From Prevotellaceae bacterium (GTDB taxonomy: Bacteria > Bacteroidota > Bacteroidia > Bacteroidales > UBA932), in contig JAIRNF010000040.1 in NCBI GenBank assembly GCA_031258195.1, forward strand, positions 51,764 through 115,763: DNA of 64,000 nt, read 5' to 3'. The notes below the pieces were generated by a model, which did no database searches, was not told the DNA's origin, and saw only the letters and a list, made by a program, of their open reading frames with translations. Shown in pieces: positions 36,343 to 46,692 of the stretch. The stretch's first letter is position 1. Every line of letters begins with the position of its first letter. Both the position numbers and the translations under genes were made by a program.

Positions 36343-39300
36343 ATGGAGCTAACGGTTTATAAAGCATCGGCAGGCTCGGGTAAAACCTATATGCTTGCAT
36401 CGGAATACCTCCGGTTAGCCCTTGCTAAACCAAACAGCCAACGAGGTTTTCGGAGCATTCTTGCCGTAACTTTTACCAACAAAGCCACGGAAAAGATGAA
36501 GAGCCGTATCCTATCGCTACTACACGATATTGCTAACGGAAAGCAGCAGGATTTAGCCTCTGAGCTGGCAAAAAGAATGAAGTGTAGCCTTGCTACCGTA
36601 CAGCAGAAAGCGTTAGACGTTCGCGGCGCTATACTGCACGATTACTCTCATTTTTCTATCGTAACCATTGATAAATTTTTCCAGCAGATCTTACAGGCGT
36701 TTGTAAGAGAGGCGGGGCTCCGCCCGGGCTATACGCTCGAGCTGGATACAGAACGCCTACTCGAAGAAGCGATTGTAAAAGTCATGGACGATGCTGGAGA
36801 AGACGATACCTTACGCAGCTGGATTTTACGAATTACCGAAGAAAATGTTGACGAAGGAAAATCGTGGGATATAATGCCTAAGCTTCGTGTAATAGGAAAA
36901 GAAATTTTTAGCGAAATATACCTGTATTTTTCAAAAGAATTTCGCGAGAAGCTGGCTGATAAATCCATTCTTGCCAGCTACCTTAAGAATATCAAACAGC
37001 TGATAGATGATTTCGAGCTGAAGATGAAAGCCATAGGCAACAGGGCGATAAACTATATCGAGTCTTTTGGTTTATCTATTGCCGACTTTAAGTATAAAGA
37101 AAGCGGGGTTGCCGGATATTTCGTTAAGCTGAAAACGGGTAAAGATTACCAGCCAACCTCTCGTGCCTATAAAGCATTAGGCGAAGTAAACGAATGGAGT
37201 GTAAAAAATTCCGACCGAAATAAAGAGGTCGGCTCTGCGTTCTTCGAGCTTAATAATCTGCTGAATGAAGCGTTATCGCTATGGGATAGCAAAGGGGTAC
37301 TATATAGCACTGCAAAAGTTCTTATACGAAATTTTATGCTGATGGGGTTGCTATCCGACATTTCTCGGAACATTCAGCAAATATCGAACGAAGAGAACAT
37401 ACTTCCCATAAGCAGCTCAGGCTATCTACTAAGCCAGCTGATCGGTAAGACCGATACTCCGTTTATCTACGAAAAAGCAGGAATACAGTTCAACCACTTC
37501 ATGATTGATGAGTTTCAGGACACATCTACAGGGCAATGGCACAACTTCCGTCCATTGCTGCTAAACAGCCTGTCAGAAGGATATATCAACATGGTCGTAG
37601 GCGACGTTAAGCAATCAATATATCGCTGGAGAAACGGAGACTGGAGAATTTTAGGCTATCGGCTGAATGAGGATTTTTCTACCTGGGGAATTAAAGAGCA
37701 AGAGCTAAAAGCCAACTGGCGTAGCAACGGCATAATCATTCGCTACAATAATGAGCTGTTTAGCCGTCTTTCTAAAACTCTGCAAGCCAACATTAATAAT
37801 GAACTCAGCGAAATATCAATTCCTCAAGAAAAAAAAGAGCTGCTGCAAGGCATGATAGAAACCGCCTACAATACGGTTAAGCAAGAGTTTTCGCCCAAAA
37901 CAAACATTGATAAAGGCTATGTAAGTCTGAAAATCATTGAGAATACGGAAGAAAAAAAATCTACAGAAATCGTTTTAGATGAGCTGCCTTTACTAATTGC
38001 AGATCTACAAGACAGGGGATATATGCCAAACGATATTGCTATTCTTGTACGCAGAGGAATTGAAGGGCAACAGGTCGCCGATACCCTACTCAGCTATAAG
38101 CAACAAGCCAATGATAATAGCCATTGCTTCGATGTTGTTTCTCAAGACTCGCTTTTTATAGCAAATGCTTCTATAGTAAAGTTGATTATAAGCATCTTCC
38201 GTTTTGCTCTTAACCCTAACGATCATATTAGCGAAACTTATATACATCTGGAAATTGCTAAACGTAAAAATAGCGCTGCTGTGGCTGCAAATCACCATGA
38301 AGTACTAAACTCCAGCTTTTATGACAACGATATTCAATTCATTAAGTCGTTGCTTGATATCTCTATTTTAGATGCATTTGAACTTATCATTCAACATTTC
38401 GAGCTAAATCAGAATACCGACGATATACCATTCTTACAAGAGCTGCATGATACTATCTTAAATTTTTCGTCTGATAGATTAGCCGATCTTGCATCGTTCT
38501 TACAATGGTGGGATGAAACCGGAAACAATAAAGTAACGTTAATTGCAAACGATAAGCAAGAAGCTATTAAAATTCTTACCATACATAAGTCAAAAGGATT
38601 ACAGTTTAAAGCGGTAATTGTACCGTTCTGTACATGGAGCCTCGTTCCGAATAAAGACAGTATTTTGTGGCTAAGCCCTCAGGTAGAGCCTTTCAACGAA
38701 ATGGAACATATTCCTGTCAGGTATGGAAAATCGTTAGCAAATACCATCTTCTACGAAGATTACTTTAACGAAAAAACACAGTCGTATGTAGATAACTTAA
38801 ACCTTTTATACGTGGCATTTACACGAGCTGAGGAAGAGTTATATGCTATGATACCACAGCCTATCAAAAAACAGGGAGAAACAGTCGGTACCCTACTGGA
38901 AGAAACCATTAAAGTTCTAAATAGTGAGAATATCATATTTGGAGAGCTGAATGGCGCACTCAATGAGAATAAGTTAACCTTTGGTAAAAAAGAATATGTT
39001 GAAAACACAGATAACCAAGCATCAGAGCAAACGCTGAACATTTCCTCCTACCCTTCTTCGCCCATACACAATAAGCTTAAGATACGCTATGAAGCACATG
39101 ATTTTTTTAATTCAGCAGATGATGAAATAAGTATGACACCGCGTTCGTACGGCAATTTGATGCACCGACTATTTTGTAAAATCAACACAGCCGAAGATAT
39201 TAGCTCCAGCATCAATCAACTGATAGAAGACGGTTTGCTGGAAGAAAAAGATAAATTATTTTATACAAAGAAAGTAGAAAAAGCCCTCTTGCATCCTATT

Positions 39301-39582
39301 GTCCATACATGGTTTACAAATAGTTGGACGTTAAAAACCGAAACAGAATTCCTCCTCCCTAAGCAGAAAAAGCAAGGAGTATCAATTCAGCGTCCGGATA
39401 GGGTTATGATAAGCGATAACGAGGCTATTATTATTGATTATAAGTTCGGTACCCTCGAACTCCCATCATATCAAAAACAAATGAGAACTTATATTCAAGG
39501 ATTACAACAAATGGGCTATGCTAAAGTAAAAGGCTTTATTTGGTATATAGATACAGAAAAAATTGTAGAAGTATCTCTTTAA
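36343..39582 (+). CDS. AddA/RecB-like helicase-nuclease
   Basis: 1079 residues. UvrD-type helicase motifs in order: Walker A KASAGSGKTYM, VTFTNKATEKMK (Ia), IDKFFQQIL, FMIDEFQDTS (II), GDVKQSIYRWR (III), TIHKSKGLQFKAVI (V) and LYVAFTRAEEEL (VI). The last 120 residues carry a PD-(D/E)XK nuclease core (RPDRVMI, AIIIDYKFG). It should process double-strand breaks for recombination. The usual AddB-like partner is not next to it. Confidence 0.9.
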   Translation: MELTVYKASAGSGKTYMLASEYLRLALAKPNSQRGFRSILAVTFTNKATEKMKSRILSLLHDIANGKQQDLASELAKRMKCSLATVQQKALDVRGAILHDYSHFSIVTIDKFFQQILQAFVREAGLRPGYTLELDTERLLEEAIVKVMDDAGEDDTLRSWILRITEENVDEGKSWDIMPKLRVIGKEIFSEIYLYFSKEFREKLADKSILASYLKNIKQLIDDFELKMKAIGNRAINYIESFGLSIADFKYKESGVAGYFVKLKTGKDYQPTSRAYKALGEVNEWSVKNSDRNKEVGSAFFELNNLLNEALSLWDSKGVLYSTAKVLIRNFMLMGLLSDISRNIQQISNEENILPISSSGYLLSQLIGKTDTPFIYEKAGIQFNHFMIDEFQDTSTGQWHNFRPLLLNSLSEGYINMVVGDVKQSIYRWRNGDWRILGYRLNEDFSTWGIKEQELKANWRSNGIIIRYNNELFSRLSKTLQANINNELSEISIPQEKKELLQGMIETAYNTVKQEFSPKTNIDKGYVSLKIIENTEEKKSTEIVLDELPLLIADLQDRGYMPNDIAILVRRGIEGQQVADTLLSYKQQANDNSHCFDVVSQDSLFIANASIVKLIISIFRFALNPNDHISETYIHLEIAKRKNSAAVAANHHEVLNSSFYDNDIQFIKSLLDISILDAFELIIQHFELNQNTDDIPFLQELHDTILNFSSDRLADLASFLQWWDETGNNKVTLIANDKQEAIKILTIHKSKGLQFKAVIVPFCTWSLVPNKDSILWLSPQVEPFNEMEHIPVRYGKSLANTIFYEDYFNEKTQSYVDNLNLLYVAFTRAEEELYAMIPQPIKKQGETVGTLLEETIKVLNSENIIFGELNGALNENKLTFGKKEYVENTDNQASEQTLNISSYPSSPIHNKLKIRYEAHDFFNSADDEISMTPRSYGNLMHRLFCKINTAEDISSSINQLIEDGLLEEKDKLFYTKKVEKALLHPIVHTWFTNSWTLKTETEFLLPKQKKQGVSIQRPDRVMISDNEAIIIDYKFGTLELPSYQKQMRTYIQGLQQMGYAKVKGFIWYIDTEKIVEVSL

Positions 39583-39705
39583 TAAAGTACACTTCACATA
39601 TATTTTAATACGCTCCTATTCATTATAACACACTCCTTAGCAGTTAATGCGACTAATTAGCTCTTAATTCATGGGGCATTAATTAGGTTTAGTGGAATTA
39701 ATTCA

Positions 39706-39713
39706 TACCTTTG
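39706..39713 (+). promoter_or_regulatory. -7 box for the RRM protein gene
   Basis: TACCTTTG lies about 100 bp before the ATG at 39814, giving a long untranslated leader, which fits post-transcriptional control of an RNA-binding protein gene. Confidence 0.5.
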
Positions 39714-39813
39714 TTTCAAGAATTATGATTGCTATTGCCTTCGTACTCATCCTACCTCGTCATTAATATATCATAGTCTAAGTAAACAATAGTCTCATTT
39801 TAAAACATTCGTA

Positions 39814-40104
39814 ATGAATATTTATGTTTCAAACTTAAGTTTTGATATTAATGATAGTCAGCTTCAAGAACTTTTTACTGCTTATGGCAACGTAACATCT
39901 GCAAAAGTTATTATAGATAAATACTCCGGTCGTTCGAAAGGTTTCGGCTTTGTTGAAATGCCTAACGACGACGAGGCTCAACGAGCTATTAACGAACTAA
40001 ACCAAACCGATGTTAAGGGAAGACCTATCAACGTAAACGAAGCGAAGCCGAGAGAGGAAAAATCTAATAGTAGAGGCGGATACAACCGTGGCTACAGAAA
40101 GTAG
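39814..40104 (+). CDS. RRM-domain RNA-binding protein
   Basis: 96 residues: a single RRM with RNP2 IYVSNLSF and RNP1 SKGFGFVEM, followed by a short Arg/Gly/Tyr tail (SRGGYNRGYRK). Bacteroidota use such small RRM proteins as abundant RNA regulators in place of Hfq. It has its own promoter. Confidence 0.93.
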   Translation: MNIYVSNLSFDINDSQLQELFTAYGNVTSAKVIIDKYSGRSKGFGFVEMPNDDEAQRAINELNQTDVKGRPINVNEAKPREEKSNSRGGYNRGYRK

Positions 40105-40199
40105 GTGGAACTTACTTATCGTAATATATTTATGTCAGGCTATACAAGATTATAATATAGCCCTTACTTTTTATTAATTCCTAATAACATCACCCCAGC

Positions 40200-41282
40200 A
40201 TGGACCCATTAGTTATCGGCGGATTAACCGTCACTATTCCCATTATACAAGGAGGAATGGGTGTTGGAGTTTCACTTTCCGGTTTAGCATCGGCAGTTGC
40301 AAACGAGGGAGGGATTGGTGTTATCTCAAGTGCAGGAATGGGGCTTCTATATCAAGTAGAATCCAGCAACTATGCAGAGGCTAGCATTATAGGGTTAAAA
40401 AAAGAGATTGCGAAAGCGCGTAAAAACACCAGCGGTGTTATTGGGGTAAACGTTATGGTTGCCATGACTAACTTTAGCGATATGGTAAGAACTGCAATAG
40501 AAGAAAAAGTTGATATTATTTTTTCGGGAGCAGGATTGCCGCTAGATCTACCGTCATACCTTACAGAAGGCAGCGTAACAAAGCTGATTCCGATTGTATC
40601 TTCTGCTCGTGCGGCAAAGCTAATCTGTAATAAATGGAAAGCCAGCTATAGCTACTTACCTGATGCTATTGTAGTAGAAGGACCTAAAGCCGGTGGGCAC
40701 CTTGGTTTTAAAGAAGAGCAAATATTTGATGAGAACTATAGCCTTGAGGTTTTGGTAAAAGAAGTAAGAGATAGCATGGACCTTATAGAAAAGGAGCATA
40801 ATGTAAAAATACCAATCATTGCAGCCGGGGGCATATATACAGGCGAAGACATCAACCATATTTTAAGCAATGGCGCAGATGGCGTACAAATGGGTACTCG
40901 ATTTGTTACCAGCATAGAATGCGATGCTTCTGACGAGTTTAAGCAAACCTACATTAATGCGGAAGAAAAGGATATTGAAATCATAAAAAGTCCAGTAGGA
41001 ATGCCCGGTAGAGCAATATTAAACTCTTTTATGGAGAAAGTTAAGCAAGGGCTTAAGCAACCTAAAAGTTGTCCGTTCCACTGTATCAAAACATGTAATA
41101 TAGATAATAGCCCCTACTGTATTATTATTGCGCTGTTCAATGCGTTTAAAGGTAATATGAATTTTGGCTATGCCTTTGCCGGAAGCAACGCATATAAGGC
41201 TACAAAAATTCAAACAATAAAAGAAATTTTTGCCGACATAAAGCGAGAGTTTAACGAATCGTGTAAAAAGTTTTTTGGATAA
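40200..41282 (+). CDS. Nitronate monooxygenase family flavoprotein (FabK-like)
   Basis: 360 residues, a TIM barrel of the NMO/2-nitropropane dioxygenase family: IIQGGMGVGVSLSGLASAVA, GVIGVNVMVAM, VEGPKAGGHLG (FMN/catalytic His loop), IIAAGGIYTGEDI and GADGVQMGTRFV. An extra C-terminal Cys-rich stretch (SCPFHCIKTCNIDNSPYC) could bind metal. Family members oxidise nitronates or act as enoyl-ACP reductases. As fabI is also present, the former or an unknown role is more likely. Confidence 0.85.
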   Translation: MDPLVIGGLTVTIPIIQGGMGVGVSLSGLASAVANEGGIGVISSAGMGLLYQVESSNYAEASIIGLKKEIAKARKNTSGVIGVNVMVAMTNFSDMVRTAIEEKVDIIFSGAGLPLDLPSYLTEGSVTKLIPIVSSARAAKLICNKWKASYSYLPDAIVVEGPKAGGHLGFKEEQIFDENYSLEVLVKEVRDSMDLIEKEHNVKIPIIAAGGIYTGEDINHILSNGADGVQMGTRFVTSIECDASDEFKQTYINAEEKDIEIIKSPVGMPGRAILNSFMEKVKQGLKQPKSCPFHCIKTCNIDNSPYCIIIALFNAFKGNMNFGYAFAGSNAYKATKIQTIKEIFADIKREFNESCKKFFG

Positions 41283-41302
41283 ATATGTCAGTTTAAAATA
41301 CT

Positions 41303-41342
41303 ATAAGCGAGTGAACTCATTGTTTTTCTCGCTTATTTTTTA
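41303..41342 (+). terminator. Terminator after the nitronate monooxygenase gene
   Basis: ATAAGCGAG pairs with CTCGCTTAT over a 16-nt loop and is followed by T6. Confidence 0.7.
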
Positions 41343-41346
41343 TGTG

Positions 41347-41354
41347 TAATTTTG
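41347..41354 (+). promoter_or_regulatory. -7 box for dgt
   Basis: TAATTTTG fits TAnnTTTG and lies 18 bp before the dgt start, right after the preceding terminator. Confidence 0.4.
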
Positions 41355-41372
41355 GGCATAAATTATTAGCTT

Positions 41373-42725
41373 ATGATGTGCTGGAATACTCTGCTTACAC
41401 CCCTCCGTTTCGAGAGCGAAGATAAACCTCGTAAACAAAATCACGATGAGGAATTTGAACGTACCCAATTTCAGCGCGATTACGATAGAATTGTTTTTTC
41501 TTCTCCGTTTAGACGGCTGCAAAATAAAACACAAGTATTTCCGTTGCCGGGTAGCGTACTAGTTCACAACAGGTTAACACATAGCCTAGAAGTAGCATGT
41601 GTGGGTCGTTCTTTGGGTAGTATGCTATCTGCAAAACTAAAGCAAGATCAGCAGTATAAAGACAACCCTTTTATCGATCAAATCGGAAATATTATAGCAG
41701 CAGCATGCCTAGCGCACGATATGGGAAACCCTGCCTTCGGTCATTCGGGAGAAAAAGCCATATCGCAATATTTTATTAGTAATACAGCCATATACAGAAG
41801 CTTTTTAAATGAGACAGAGTGGAACGATTTAACTAACTTCGAGGGAAATGCCAACGCATTACGCTTACTAACCCATCGGTTTAATAATCGCGCGGAAGGA
41901 CCTTTCGGGCTTACCTACCCTACCCTCGCAGCTATTGTAAAATACCCGTGTCAATCAACGGCAAGAGATAAAAGCAATATCCATCGTAAAAAATATGGTT
42001 TTTTCAACTCCGAGAAAGAAACATTTGTGCGTATCGCTCAAAAACTTGGCATGGTTAAAACACAGGATAATCCGTTGGCATATAGCCGTTATCCGTTAGC
42101 ATATCTGGTAGAAGCAGCAGACGATATCTGCTATAATATTATTGATATTGAAGATGCGCATCGGTTAAAAATTTTCACCGATGATGAAGTGCTTGATCTA
42201 CTGCTTCCTTCATGTGGCGACGAATCACAGAAAACCAGAGAACGGCTTAGAAGGCTAAACGATTCTAACGATAAGATATCATTACTTCGTGCTAAATCTA
42301 TTAGTACGCTTACACAGCTAATATTTGAAGCCTTTTGGAGAAACCATGACGCTATTCTAAAAGGTAAGCTGAATACCGATCTTAAAGCGTGTCTTCCGAG
42401 TGAGTATAAGCTTCAACTAGAAAAAATAGGAGAAATATCTACCCAAAAGATATACAACTACCGTTCTGTTGTAGAGAAAGAAATTGCAGGTTATAAAATA
42501 ATCGGAGGACTGTTGGAAGAATTTATTCCTATGATTATATCAGAAAAAAGATCGCACTATCAAGATAAACTTATGCAGCTGTTCCCGTTGCAGTTTATGC
42601 CTACAAAAAATAATGCTTACTCTAAAATGCAGGCTGTACTTGATTTCGTTTCGGGTATGACAGATATATTTGCTGTTGAGCTGTATAAGCGTATTAAGGG
42701 AACGTCATTTCCCGAACTTTCGTAA
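41373..42725 (+). CDS. dgt: dGTP triphosphohydrolase (HD domain)
   Basis: 450 residues. HD-domain metal ligands are visible as NRLTHSLEVA (His), CLAHDMGNPAFGHSGE (His, Asp) and VEAADDICYN (Asp). DRIVFSSPFRRLQNKTQVFP near the start is the typical Dgt motif. The enzyme hydrolyses dGTP to deoxyguanosine and triphosphate and limits dNTP pools. It ends 9 bp from the convergent HlyD remnant. Confidence 0.94.
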   Translation: MMCWNTLLTPLRFESEDKPRKQNHDEEFERTQFQRDYDRIVFSSPFRRLQNKTQVFPLPGSVLVHNRLTHSLEVACVGRSLGSMLSAKLKQDQQYKDNPFIDQIGNIIAAACLAHDMGNPAFGHSGEKAISQYFISNTAIYRSFLNETEWNDLTNFEGNANALRLLTHRFNNRAEGPFGLTYPTLAAIVKYPCQSTARDKSNIHRKKYGFFNSEKETFVRIAQKLGMVKTQDNPLAYSRYPLAYLVEAADDICYNIIDIEDAHRLKIFTDDEVLDLLLPSCGDESQKTRERLRRLNDSNDKISLLRAKSISTLTQLIFEAFWRNHDAILKGKLNTDLKACLPSEYKLQLEKIGEISTQKIYNYRSVVEKEIAGYKIIGGLLEEFIPMIISEKRSHYQDKLMQLFPLQFMPTKNNAYSKMQAVLDFVSGMTDIFAVELYKRIKGTSFPELS

Positions 42726-42734
42726 AAAGGGTTA

Positions 42735-44116
42735 CTATTTCTCTCCCGTACGAGGTTCTGTATGAGGCTCTATATCTATGTTTTTCTTGAATAAAAACTT
42801 TATCGGTTGGACGAATCGCTCTAACACGCTAAGCTCATCTGTAGATATTTCTGCAATACCGCTAAGCTCGCCGGTAAAATCGAACGTACGATTGTAGAAT
42901 TTGATAAGCCCATTTGGTAAGGAAACCTCTATAGTGTATATTCTTTCTCCGGACATCTGCCGGTTTTGAGTTGGTATAAGCGATATAGATGTTACCTCTC
43001 CTTTTATCATCCCAAACTCCATGTATGGATAACCATCCAGCTTAATATTTACGTTTTGCCCGATCTTTACTTTACCATATCCGGCTGACACCGGAAGGTT
43101 TATTTTACCAATCAGCGCTCCCTGATCTTCGGGAATTATTGCGAATATTTTCTCTCCTGCATTTACCTGATGGTTTACACTCCATACGCTGTTAAAGCTG
43201 ATTATTCCGTCAACTTGAGCTCTCATTACATACTGTTGCTCCCATATACTTATCCTTGCTTTTAGCTGTTCGTATGCATTTTGAAGGCTAACCTGCATAT
43301 CTTTCAGCTTATCTTCGTAGTCTAAATCAAGTTCCGTAACACGTTGTTCCAGCTGCTCTACCGATATCTGAGCGTTAGAAATGCTAATGTTTGATTGTTC
43401 TATACTCCGGCGTGATACCAAAACTTGCTTCTCCGCGTTTTCGTAATCTAAAGCAGAAATAGCATGCTCTTTAAACAACTCGGTCTCCCGCTGGAATTGT
43501 TTTTCTGCCAACGCCGCATCCTGTTCCTGCAATTTATGCTGACGCAATAACAGCTGATAATAAGTTTGCTGTCCTTCCAACTCTCGCACTAACGACCGAC
43601 GTTTTTTGTATAGTAGTCGAGGCTTAAAAAGCGTTCATAATCTTTAAGCTGCTTCATTAAGCTCACATAGCCATCTTGTAACTCTCCAAGGCTTAACCGT
43701 TCATTTTGCAGAACAACTAAATCTTTTATATCCAGCGTATAGAAGAAATCAGTCAATAAATCCAATTCTTCCTTCATCGTAAAAACATCCTCAAGTACAG
43801 CTGGATTATCAATCATAGCTAATATATCACCCTTATGTATAACCTGCTTGTCTTCAACAAATAAATTCTGCAGCTTACCAGTACTACGCGCCAGCACCCA
43901 AGAGGGTGGGTTTGATGCAGTAATAATAACTTCTGAGCTAATTATATCAGGATACTTGAAAAAGTAGCTACCTATAAGCAATAGCAATACAACGATAAAA
44001 ATAACCGTTATACCCGAGCGGATAATCCATCTGGGCGGACGACCAAGTATCTCCTGTATAGGTTCGCTTCGCAGCCCTACATCATTTCGTATATCTTCCA
44101 AATCCGGCATCAACAA
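42735..44116 (-). pseudogene. Broken HlyD-family adaptor of a peptide exporter
   Basis: One base is missing from an A run (T6 on the plus strand, 43602-43607), splitting the gene after about 175 residues. Restored, it has an N-terminal cytoplasmic stretch (EPIQEILGRPPRWIIRSG), one membrane helix (FIVVLLLLIGSYFF), a biotinyl-lipoyl half motif (VIHKGDILAMIDNP), a long coiled coil and a second half motif (VNAGEKIFAIIPE). It is the periplasmic adaptor for the adjacent peptidase-ABC exporter, 5 bp away. Confidence 0.88.
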
Positions 44117-44121
44117 TACAT

Positions 44122-46313
44122 TTAGCTACTCAACTCCAGCTGATTTTTCACCAAATCGTAGTATTCTCCTTTTTTAGCCACAAGTTCGGCATGCGTTCCC
44201 AACCCGCTAATCTTACCTTGATTTAGCACTACTATTTGATCGGCATTTTTTACCGTACTTAGCCTATGAGCAACAATAACTATCGTTTTCCCCTTATAAA
44301 ACTCCTGTAAATTCTCCATAATTACCCGCTCGTTGTTAGCGTCTAAAGCGTTGGTTGCTTCATCAAAGAAAAGGTATTCGGGGTTTTTATATACTGCCCT
44401 AGCTATTAATATTCGTTGTTTCTGTCCTTGGCTCAAACCATGCCCTTCTGCCCCGATTTTTGTACTATAACCTAACGGAAGGTCGGTTATCAAATCCTGA
44501 ATATTGGCAACTTTTACGGCATGTAGTAACTTGTCTCTGTCAATAATATCGTCGCTAACGGCAATATTACGGGCTATCGTATCAGAAAAAATATAACCAT
44601 CTTGCATAACGGCTCCGCATTTTTCTCTCTACACATGAGTACTGTATGATGCAAGGTCAATATCGCCAACCTGTATCTCGCCCATTGTTGGAGGATAAAA
44701 GCCCAGCATCATTTTTACAAGCGTTGTTTTACCACTTCCGCTCATACCGACTATTGCCGTAATTTTTGATTCCGGTATGCATAGCGATAAATTTTTAAGT
44801 ACCGATTCTGCATTACCCGTATATGCGAATGAAAGGTCTTGAATAGCGATATTCCTATCGGGAGGAAATATTGTAAGTCTCGATTCGTTTACGCTTTCTT
44901 CATCCTCTCTATTATGAATTTCGCCTAAACGCTCCATACTGATTTTTGCATCCTGCGCTGCCTGAATAAAACTTATAAGATTTCCGATAGGAGAATTCAG
45001 CTGTCCAATAATATATTGTACAGAAAGCATCATACCTAAGGTCATATCGCCACTAATAACAGCCTTTGCCGCAAAGAATGATATTATGATGTTCTTTGTC
45101 TCGTTAATAAAGAATGCTCCCGCCTGCCGCGACTGCGATAGAACCAAACTTTTTATACTTACTTTGAACAGCTTTGCCTGAATGTTCTCCCACTCCCAAC
45201 GTTTCTGAGGCTCGCAGTTATTCATTTTAATCTCCTGCATTCCGGTAATCATCTGAAAGAGCGTACTCTGGTTTGCAGCAGCCTGATCGAATCGTTTAAA
45301 ATCCAACTCTCTACGGCAACGTAAGAAAATTAATATCCATAGTATATATAGCGTACTGGCATGCAAAAATATACCCAGAATATTTAGGCTATATATTCCC
45401 AATACTACAGAGAATATTATAAGGTTTACAAACGAGAATAGCGTGCTTAAAGTGGTTGAGGTAAGAAAATTCTGAATATGCGAATGGTCGCCTATACGCT
45501 GCATAATATCGCCTATCATCTTTGTATCAAAGAAGCCTATCGGTAAGCGCATTAGCTTAATCAGAAAGTCTGATATGATGGTAATATTAATACGTAGCAG
45601 TATCCAGTTACGTATAAACTCGACAGCTGTTTGCGATATATATATAAGGTAAGCCGTGCAATAAGCACTAGCGTTACAAAACTGAGGCTCTGGTTGCTAA
45701 TACCAAAATCGACTATACTTTGGGTTAGGAACGGAAAGATTAGCTGAAGCATGCTACCTAACAACAATCCCAAGAATAACTGAATAATAAACTTTTTGTA
45801 TGGTCTTAAGTACTTAAAGATAAACGAAAAGCGTGTCTTATCGCTTTTTCTCCCTCTTGATTATAAAAATCGGGGGTAGGTTCTAATAAAAGGGCTATAC
45901 CTCTATCTTCGTCTTATTTTTTGTGCTAAGCCAACCATTCAGAAATTCTTTGACCGTATATTTTACCAATCCATGACTCGGATCGGCAACATAAACAAAT
46001 CCATCGTTACTACTTTTATTCTTCAACTTAATTTTATAGACAACGACAAAGTGGTTCTGCCTCCAATGCACTATACATGGTAAAGGCGACTCGCATAACT
46101 GCTTAAAGCTGATGCGTACACCAATAGCGCGAAAACCTATTCGCTCAGCAGCATCGCTAATACCTAATAATGACCCCCCTCCCTAGTAAGGAACGCTTGA
46201 TTACGAAGATATTCTAAGCTGTAGCTACGACCATAGTGCTTAGCAATCATGCGTAAACATGTAGGACCGCAATCCATCGCATCGTGCTGCTTATAAAAGG
46301 GGAAAGCCATTGG
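44122..46313 (-). pseudogene. Broken C39 peptidase-containing ABC exporter (bacteriocin/peptide exporter)
   Basis: One gene of about 730 codons carries five lesions: missing bases in a G run (46174-46179), a GG pair (45900-45901) and an A run (45845-45849), an extra AT unit in an (AT)n run (45636-45646), and an in-frame TAG (44629-44631) where the family has Trp. Restored, it shows the C39 peptidase (MDCGPTCLRMIAKHYG, HWRQNHFVVV, VADPSHG), six-helix membrane domain (LLLGSMLQLIFPFLTQS, MRLPIGFFDTKMIGDIMQRI) and ATPase (GMSGSGKTT, LSQGQKQR, FFDEATNALD, VAHRLST). Such proteins cut double-glycine leaders and export the peptide. No precursor peptide gene is seen nearby. Confidence 0.9.
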
Positions 46314-46570
46314 CGGTTAAGGTTAATTGACGACAATAAAATTAACCGATTTATTCAATTTAACTAAAAAAATTGAAATTTGATAGTAAGAAAATAAAAA
46401 GTATAAGGCTTACTGATAATTACACCAGCACCGTTCATAAAATACATCTATGAGATATACGATAAATATTATAAATTATCTATCAAAAGCCAGATAATAC
46501 TTACAGTTTCGATCCAAAAAACGTATTTTCGATACAACAAACAAAAAAGTAACATTTATTTAACATAAAT
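46314..46570. other. AT-rich intergenic region upstream of the broken exporter
   Basis: It contains only very short ORFs (below 30 codons, none with a double-glycine leader) and no clear promoter on the minus strand. I see nothing else to name here. Confidence 0.35.
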
Positions 46571-46573
46571 CCA

Positions 46574-46604
46574 TTTTGAATATAAAAAAGGTATATTACC
46601 TTTG
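46574..46604 (+). promoter_or_regulatory. Full Bacteroidota promoter for a candidate small RNA
   Basis: TTTTG at 46574-46578 and TACCTTTG at 46597-46604 are separated by 18 bp, one of the best promoter matches in the window. No protein-coding gene follows on this strand. Confidence 0.75.
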
Positions 46605-46610
46605 CATTGT

Positions 46611-46689
46611 AAAACTCATACAAGTGGTTTTTCATAGGTAAATTTAGGTTAGGTGAAAAAGGAGGGGTGGTTCCCTCCTTTCTTTTTTA
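46611..46689 (+). ncRNA. Candidate small RNA of about 80 nt
   Basis: Transcription from the upstream promoter would begin near 46611 and stop at the terminator ending near 46689. The segment has no ATG and no open frame of useful length. The RNA would consist of an approximately 45-nt 5' part (starting near AAACTCATACAAGTGG) and a stable GC-rich 3' hairpin. Its 3' end faces the 3' end of fabI, so the terminator is shared. Family and function are unknown. Confidence 0.55.
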
Positions 46690-46690
46690 T
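46656..46690. terminator. Bidirectional terminator (candidate sRNA and fabI)
   Basis: AAAGGAGGG pairs with CCCTCCTTT over a GTGGTT loop, flanked by A5 on one side and TCTTTTTT on the other, so it can end transcription on both strands. Confidence 0.8.
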
Positions 46691-46692
46691 AC

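Noticed and set aside
46314..46570. Bacteriocin precursor gene upstream of the broken exporter
   Set aside because: Only two ORFs of 21-27 codons exist and neither has a double-glycine leader or a small-residue-rich core.
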